DNA from: an uncultured Methanomassiliicoccales archaeon
GTDB taxonomy: Archaea > Thermoplasmatota > Thermoplasmata > SG8-5
DNA length: 9,186 nt
Reading direction: 5' to 3'
Assembly: GCA_938004075.1 (NCBI GenBank)
Contig: CALKWP010000128.1
Span: forward strand, 1-9,186
The notes under the pieces were generated by a model. The model did not search any database. It worked only from the letters and a program-made list of their open reading frames with translations, and was not told where the DNA came from. Shown in pieces: positions 5,335 to 9,186 of this stretch. The position numbers and the translations under genes are program-made. How positions within the stretch are numbered: position 1 is the first letter of the stretch; each line of letters opens with the position of its first letter.

Positions 5335-8276
5335 TATTGAGGTGGATGAGCGGCAATTGAAGATTCATTCTTACGGGCGGATTGTTTGACGTGCCTGGCA
5401 TCTGCCCTGGCGCCGTTCTTCTTCCCCGCCTTCCTCCTCGCCTGCATCTTTTTCTGCTTCAGCTTCCTGGCCTCAAAGAATTTCTCTATCTCGATGACCG
5501 CGAAGCCCGGCACCAGGCAAAGCAGGAGGACTGGCCACCACTCCAGGGGAATCGCTTCGGTCCTGAAAATCGTGTTGCCGATGGATGTGTATGTTATCAG
5601 GAGGGCGGTGGCGAAAGTGGTGAATATCCCGAGCAGGATCCAGATGTTAGAGAATGGGCTGAAGGTGAAAGCAGATTTGTGAATGGAGCGGGCGGTCAAC
5701 AGGTATCCGACATGCACCATCTGGAGGCTGATGAATGCAGCCGTTTGAGCTTGAACCACATAGATGCTGTGGTTCTCGGGGTGCGTGCCGTAATACCAGT
5801 ACACGAAGAAACTTACCGCGAGCATCACAATCGAAACAAGGCCGACGCGGATGAAGAACATCCTGTTCGCTATCTTCTCCTTCACGTTTCGGGGCTTCTC
5901 CCTGAGCAGGTCTTTGTCCATGGGCTCCATCATGAGGGGCATTGTCAGGAATACCGAATCGGCGAGGTTGATCCAGAGTATGTGGATGGGCTCCAGGGGG
6001 AGGCGGTGGTCAAAGACCGTCCCGAGGCCCAGGGTGATGCTCAGAGTGGCGAGTATGATACCGCCTATCATCAGGGCAGCCTGGCCGCCGTTCGTGGGCA
6101 ATGTGTAGAGGATCGCTTTCTGGAGATTCTTCCAGGCATGGCGGCCCTGCTCCACCGCATCCACGATGGTGGCGAAATTGTCATCCGCTATCACCATGTC
6201 GGAGGCTTCCTTGCTGACCTCGGTTCCCGTGCCCATGGCCACGCCGATGTTGGCGGCTTTCAGGGCAGGCGCATCATTGACTCCATCACCTGTCATTGCG
6301 ACGACATGGCCGTGCTTCTTCAGGGCCATTGCTATCCTGAGCTTGTGCTCCGGCGTTGCCCTGGCATAGACCCGGACCTTCTCGACTATGTCGAACAGCT
6401 CATCATCCGTCATCTCGGACATCTCGGACCCGGTGAGGACCCTGGCCTCGTCGGAATGAATGATGCCGATCTGCTTGGCGATCGCATGGGCTGTCTTCGG
6501 ATGGTCGCCCGTTATCATGACCGGGCGTATCCCTGCAATCTTGCACTTGGCAATAGCCTCGACAACTCCTTTTCTCGGCGGGTCATACATAGCCTGCATT
6601 CCAAGGAAAATCAATTCGCTCATATCTTCGGATGCGAGCGCCTTCTTATCATCCGATACGCGCTTCATGGCCATCGCAAGGACCCTGAGGCCTTTGCGGG
6701 ACAGCTCATCGGTCTGCTTCACTATCATATCCCTGTCCAGCGGCACCAGCTTGCCGCCGACCATCATAGACGAGGAGAAGCTCAGAAGCCTCTCGACCGA
6801 GCCTTTTGCGTATATCACGTTCTCTCCATGCTCGTCGGTGAGAACTGCCATGAACTTCTCGGCGGAATCGAAAGGTATCTCATCCAGACGGGAGTGCTCG
6901 ACATGAGTTCCGACCATATTGAACTCGTACTCCAGGCCCGCCTTCCTGGCCGAGACTATGAGCGCGCCCTCTGTCGGGTCGCCGACCACGACATGGGAGA
7001 CCGAGCCGTTCCTGGCGCTTGCGTCAAGCTGGGCGTTGTTGCATAACGCCCCGGCGTTAAGCGTCTGGGAGAATTCCTCTGCCTGGGTGGTGGCTTTGCC
7101 AATTATCATAGAGTTATGGGTTATCTTGCCTTCAAGGGAGTAGCCCCTTCCGCCCACCGAATACAAAGTTCCCCCAGTGAAAATGTTGACGACCGTCATC
7201 TCGTTCTGGGTAAGGGTTCCGGTCTTGTCGGAGCATATAACCGTGGTGCAGCCCAGCGTCTCTATTGCGGGGAGTTTTCTGATGAGCGAGTTGCGCCTGG
7301 CCATGCGCATGGAGGATAGGGCCAGTATGGATATTACCAGGGCGGGGAGCATCTCCGGTATCGCTGCAACGGCCATCGAGACCGCGGCCATGAAAGCCTC
7401 GATGAGGGTGTAGGCCAGAAAATAAGCGATTGCAGCGAGCATCCCGCCGGCCGTGAGTATCGTCACAATGAGGAAATTGGTGAACTGTGCGATGTTCCGG
7501 AGAAGCGGAGTGTCCACGCCTTCCACTTCCTTGACCATCCGGGCGACTTTTCCGACTTCCGTCCATTCCCCGGTGCTGATGACCAGGCCGGTGGCGAGGC
7601 CCCTGATAGCGAAACTTCCGCTGAATACCATTGTCTTCATATCGGCAATCATGACATCGGGGGAATCCAACCTCTCAGCATCCTTCGAAACCGGTTTGGA
7701 CTCGCCGGTGAGGAGGGATTCGTCCACCGCAAAGTTCCTGGAATGCACCAGTCTCAGGTCCGCTGGCACCCTGTCGCCGGCTTCCAGTATCACGATGTCG
7801 CCGGGGACCAATTCCTTGCCCAGGATGACATGCGCCTCGCCGCCCCGGACAACCTTGCACTCCGGAACCATCATCTTCTTCAACGCGTCTATAGCGGATT
7901 CGGCTTTCCCTTCCTGAATGAAGCCGATTATCGCATTGACCACTATGACCAGGAATATGACGAAAGTATCCGGCCAAAGATCCTCTATCTTCATGATGCT
8001 GAGGACCATTGTTATAAGCCCGGTCACAATCAAAACGTACATCATGGGATTGTGGAACTGCATCAGGAAGCGAACGAAAGCCGACCTTTTCTTTGAGACT
8101 ATCTCGTTGAGGCCGTAAATGTCCAGGCGGCGCTTTGCCTCCTCCCGGGAAAGGCCCTCTGTGTGCGAACCCAGGCTGGCCATAGCGGCATCCGGAGCCA
8201 TCGTGTGCCATTTGACTTTGGAGTTGGCTTCGGCTTGATTTGAATTATTAACTTCAGCTGCGAATTTCGGACTCAT
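5334..8276 (-). CDS. P-type cation-transporting ATPase (P2-like, specificity unassigned)
   Basis: This 980-residue membrane pump uses ATP via an aspartyl-phosphate. All cycle motifs are intact: TGES (190-193) in the actuator domain, DKTGTLT with the phosphorylated Asp350, YAKGSVE (489-495, usually KGAPE) in the nucleotide domain, DPPR (565-568), TGDHPKT (589-595) and TGDGVND (662-668). About ten membrane helices fit, in the usual 2+2+6 layout. The N-terminal WHTM...GLSREEA region is of cation-ATPase type, supporting the ATG at 8276, which has AGGA 7 bases upstream. The ion site departs from SERCA. Helix 4 has IPEMLP (Glu308 kept; PEMLP is known from MgtA-type Mg2+ pumps). Helix 5 has NGGQ (Gln732) in place of SERCA's NVGE. 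Helix 6 has NLADS (Asn770, Asp773, Ser774) in place of NLVTD. Ca2+, Mg2+ or a monovalent ion are all possible. A basic tail of about 48 residues (933-980) follows helix 10. Confidence 0.9.
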   Translation of the reverse strand: MSPKFAAEVNNSNQAEANSKVKWHTMAPDAAMASLGSHTEGLSREEAKRRLDIYGLNEIVSKKRSAFVRFLMQFHNPMMYVLIVTGLITMVLSIMKIEDLWPDTFVIFLVIVVNAIIGFIQEGKAESAIDALKKMMVPECKVVRGGEAHVILGKELVPGDIVILEAGDRVPADLRLVHSRNFAVDESLLTGESKPVSKDAERLDSPDVMIADMKTMVFSGSFAIRGLATGLVISTGEWTEVGKVARMVKEVEGVDTPLLRNIAQFTNFLIVTILTAGGMLAAIAYFLAYTLIEAFMAAVSMAVAAIPEMLPALVISILALSSMRMARRNSLIRKLPAIETLGCTTVICSDKTGTLTQNEMTVVNIFTGGTLYSVGGRGYSLEGKITHNSMIIGKATTQAEEFSQTLNAGALCNNAQLDASARNGSVSHVVVGDPTEGALIVSARKAGLEYEFNMVGTHVEHSRLDEIPFDSAEKFMAVLTDEHGENVIYAKGSVERLLSFSSSMMVGGKLVPLDRDMIVKQTDELSRKGLRVLAMAMKRVSDDKKALASEDMSELIFLGMQAMYDPPRKGVVEAIAKCKIAGIRPVMITGDHPKTAHAIAKQIGIIHSDEARVLTGSEMSEMTDDELFDIVEKVRVYARATPEHKLRIAMALKKHGHVVAMTGDGVNDAPALKAANIGVAMGTGTEVSKEASDMVIADDNFATIVDAVEQGRHAWKNLQKAILYTLPTNGGQAALMIGGIILATLSITLGLGTVFDHRLPLEPIHILWINLADSVFLTMPLMMEPMDKDLLREKPRNVKEKIANRMFFIRVGLVSIVMLAVSFFVYWYYGTHPENHSIYVVQAQTAAFISLQMVHVGYLLTARSIHKSAFTFSPFSNIWILLGIFTTFATALLITYTSIGNTIFRTEAIPLEWWPVLLLCLVPGFAVIEIEKFFEARKLKQKKMQARRKAGKKNGARADARHVKQSARKNESSIAAHPPQ

Positions 8277-8305
8277 GGGGCATTCCTGGCCTGTTGTACG
8301 TTATT

Positions 8306-8323
8306 TGCATATGTGGTAATGCA
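8306..8323 (-). repeat. Inverted repeat TGCAT-N8-ATGCA at the ATPase transcription start
   Basis: Five-base arms at 8306-8310 and 8319-8323 flank an 8-base spacer, between the TATA box and the predicted start of transcription. The left arm extends into TGCATATG, also found upstream of archease at 5302-5309. The position suits a repressor site, but the arms are short and chance cannot be excluded. Confidence 0.3.
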
Positions 8324-8330
8324 TACTTGA

Positions 8331-8347
8331 AATATATAACCTTTCCA
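8331..8347 (-). promoter_or_regulatory. Strong TATA/BRE promoter of the P-type ATPase gene
   Basis: The minus strand reads GGAAAGGTTATATATTTC: a purine-rich BRE followed by a near-ideal TATA box (8331-8339). It predicts transcription from about 8309 and a leader of about 33 bases. It is the best promoter in the window. Confidence 0.7.
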
Positions 8348-8357
8348 AGTCAGTTGA

Positions 8358-8374
8358 GGTTCGCCTTCGGAACC
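8358..8374 (-). repeat. Small hairpin after the exported-protein gene
   Basis: GGTTC (8358-8362) and GAACC (8370-8374) can pair across a 7-base loop, 10 bases past the TGA of the exported-protein gene and just before the ATPase promoter. There is no T run, so terminator function is doubtful. It could mark an mRNA 3' end. Confidence 0.3.
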
Positions 8375-8384
8375 AGCACTAACT

Positions 8385-8939
8385 TCAATTCCGCCTGCCA
8401 GGCCTCTGCCTTCTCCCCTTCCTCTTCTCTTCCTTCTCCCGCTTCTCCTGCCACTCGACGAACTTGTAGCTGAAGAGCACCAGCGCCACAAAGCCCAGTA
8501 CGATTAGAATGTAATATATCGTGTAATCTGGGGTTTCAGCCTGCTGAACATGGATATTCACTGTGTATTCAACGTCCATTGTCGAGGAGGAGTTGACCAG
8601 TATCGAGTAATCGCGGTCGAACCCGACAATTTCCGGGAAGGTCGCTGAATAACTTGTGACCGGCTGGGATGTGCTGTATGCGACATAGTAATCGCTGTAG
8701 ATGTTCGGGTTCTTGCCCGGCATCAGCGCAACAGATATTGTTCCCTCGCCCACAACAGAGAACTCATACACCAGCTCATGGTTCCTCTCCACGTGGACAA
8801 TATACTCGTTCCACAGATCGCCGGCTATGAAAGTGTCGGTGCTGGAATAGCCAGTAGCGGGAACCTCGAAATGCTGGACTATGTCCTCCTGGGCTGCTAC
8901 GATCATGGGCGCCATCGCAATGGCCATTGTTAGAAGCAA
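8385..8939 (-). CDS. Exported single-pass membrane protein with basic cytoplasmic tail
   Basis: I do not recognise a named family. From the TTG at 8939 the 184 residues are a hydrophobic N-terminus (LLTMAIAMAPMIVAAQ) that looks like a signal peptide cleaved near AA/QE (16-17), then an extracytoplasmic region of about 120 residues. That region is rich in Tyr, Ser, Thr and Val with alternating beta-strand patterns and no cysteine. A membrane helix follows (IYYILIVLGFVALVLF, 141-156), then a highly charged tail of about 25 residues rich in Lys, Arg and Glu. The layout is that of a type I membrane protein. The TTG start lacks the usual basic residue before the hydrophobic core. The in-frame codons upstream (ILKSIALLL) supply one and follow GGTGG (8962-8966) by 4 bases if an ATT at 8957 is used, or by 7 if a CTG at 8954 is. 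ATG 8927 is a shorter option. It probably shares a transcript with the FtsZ-like gene upstream. Confidence 0.65.
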   Translation of the reverse strand: MLLTMAIAMAPMIVAAQEDIVQHFEVPATGYSSTDTFIAGDLWNEYIVHVERNHELVYEFSVVGEGTISVALMPGKNPNIYSDYYVAYSTSQPVTSYSATFPEIVGFDRDYSILVNSSSTMDVEYTVNIHVQQAETPDYTIYYILIVLGFVALVLFSYKFVEWQEKREKEEKRKGRRQRPGRRN

Positions 8940-8950
8940 TGCAATCGATT

Positions 8951-9186
8951 TCAGAATCCCACCACCGCAGTTACCCTCAGGCCGGATTTCCTGTCCCCGG
9001 CTGCCGCAACTATGACCTGCGAATCATTGCCCAGCGCCCTGGAGAAGAGCCGCCCCAATTCGCTCATGCCGTCATAGAGGCAGTGCCCCTCCACGAACAG
9101 GATTGCGCCACGTGCATTCCCGGAATCGACGCCCAGCCATTTGGATTTGGCTAAACGTTCTGTGACTGCGAATTCGGCGTTCTCGC
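8951..9186 (-). CDS. C-terminal part of an FtsZ/tubulin-superfamily protein (partial)
   Basis: This minus-strand frame is open from the right window edge to the TGA at 8951-8953, giving 77 complete codons with the start outside the window. The order of elements matches the C-terminal domain of FtsZ-type GTPases. AEFAVTERLAKSKWLGVD corresponds to the helix before the domain, and ARGAILFVEGHCLYDG to the strand and GxxxL turn (FtsZ: A.GALI.V.G...LTL.E). SELGRLFSRALGNDS is the following helix. SQVIVAAAGDRKSGLRVTAVVGF corresponds to the final strands (FtsZ: A.IIWGA..D......RV..V.TG). Such proteins polymerise with GTP in cell division or as a cytoskeleton. The GTP-binding domain is not visible. The chain ends right after the last strand with no linker or C-terminal peptide, which suggests a non-canonical FtsZ/CetZ-like paralogue more than a main divisome FtsZ. 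The gene nearly touches the exported-protein gene downstream. Assignment is by eye on 77 residues. Confidence 0.55.
   Translation of the reverse strand, partial: ENAEFAVTERLAKSKWLGVDSGNARGAILFVEGHCLYDGMSELGRLFSRALGNDSQVIVAAAGDRKSGLRVTAVVGF

Noticed and set aside
5297..5401. N-terminal extension of archease from ATG 5401
   Set aside because: It overlaps the ATPase gene and its promoter gap, and archease proteins begin at the MPRYEV-type residues encoded from 5296.
5382..7046. Long plus-strand open frame (554 codons) opposite the P-type ATPase
   Set aside because: It lies wholly antisense to a gene with every catalytic motif intact. Its translation is His/Arg/Gly-rich with no recognisable domain, and it is explained by the codon bias of the opposite strand.
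8927..9154. Plus-strand 75-codon open frame at the right edge
   Set aside because: It is opposite the FtsZ-like C-terminus, whose conserved strand pattern makes the minus strand the coding one.
1..9186. CRISPR array, insertion sequence, attachment site or phage module
   Set aside because: No regularly spaced repeats, transposase or integrase motifs, or terminal inverted repeats were seen. Codon and base use look even throughout.

Overview
The window looks archaeal, most likely from the euryarchaeal side (a Thermoplasmatota-type lineage is my guess, not shown). The evidence is a stand-alone Taw1 (archaeal 4-demethylwyosine synthase), an archease, TATA/BRE-like promoters about 25-30 bases upstream of starts, GGTGA-type Shine-Dalgarno sites, and an oligo-T terminator. 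Base composition is even and moderately GC-rich. I see no tRNA, rRNA, insertion sequence, CRISPR array or phage gene. It reads as ordinary chromosome, and I do not see a clear new defence or metabolic system.

Plus strand, left half (1-3703). Bases 1-108 hold the end of an upstream gene whose last residues look like a PCNA-binding (PIP-box) tail. That tail is not in an uninterrupted frame in this sequence. Then come taw1 (113-1045) and, directly abutting it, a small VTT/DedA-like membrane protein (1046-1603). After a 105-base gap with a promoter lie a long coiled-coil protein (1709-2575) and a sugar-phosphate nucleotidylyltransferase with a hexapeptide-repeat C-terminus. The latter most likely starts at a TTG (2580), not at the longer in-frame ATG. 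A T7 run followed by a small hairpin ends this unit.

Middle (3704-5296). A winged-helix plus STAND-type ATPase-like regulator is read from a leaderless-type promoter. Its P-loop lysine is replaced by alanine. It ends exactly where the convergent archease gene ends: the two stop codons touch with no base between them.

Minus strand, right half (9186 down to 4889). In transcription order: the C-terminus of an FtsZ/tubulin-superfamily protein, running off the window edge; a secreted or membrane-anchored single-pass protein with a basic cytoplasmic tail; a 980-residue P-type cation ATPase with unusual ion-site residues and a basic C-terminal extension; and archease. The first two are tightly packed and probably cotranscribed. 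The ATPase and archease each have their own TATA-like element. The two elements share an 8-base motif, TGCATATG, near the predicted transcription start.

The genes fall into housekeeping roles: tRNA modification and tRNA-ligase support, nucleotide-sugar synthesis, membrane ion transport, and cell division or cytoskeleton. The points most worth a second look are the degenerate P-loop regulator, the non-canonical ion site of the ATPase, its exported single-pass neighbour, and the broken PIP-box tail at the left edge.
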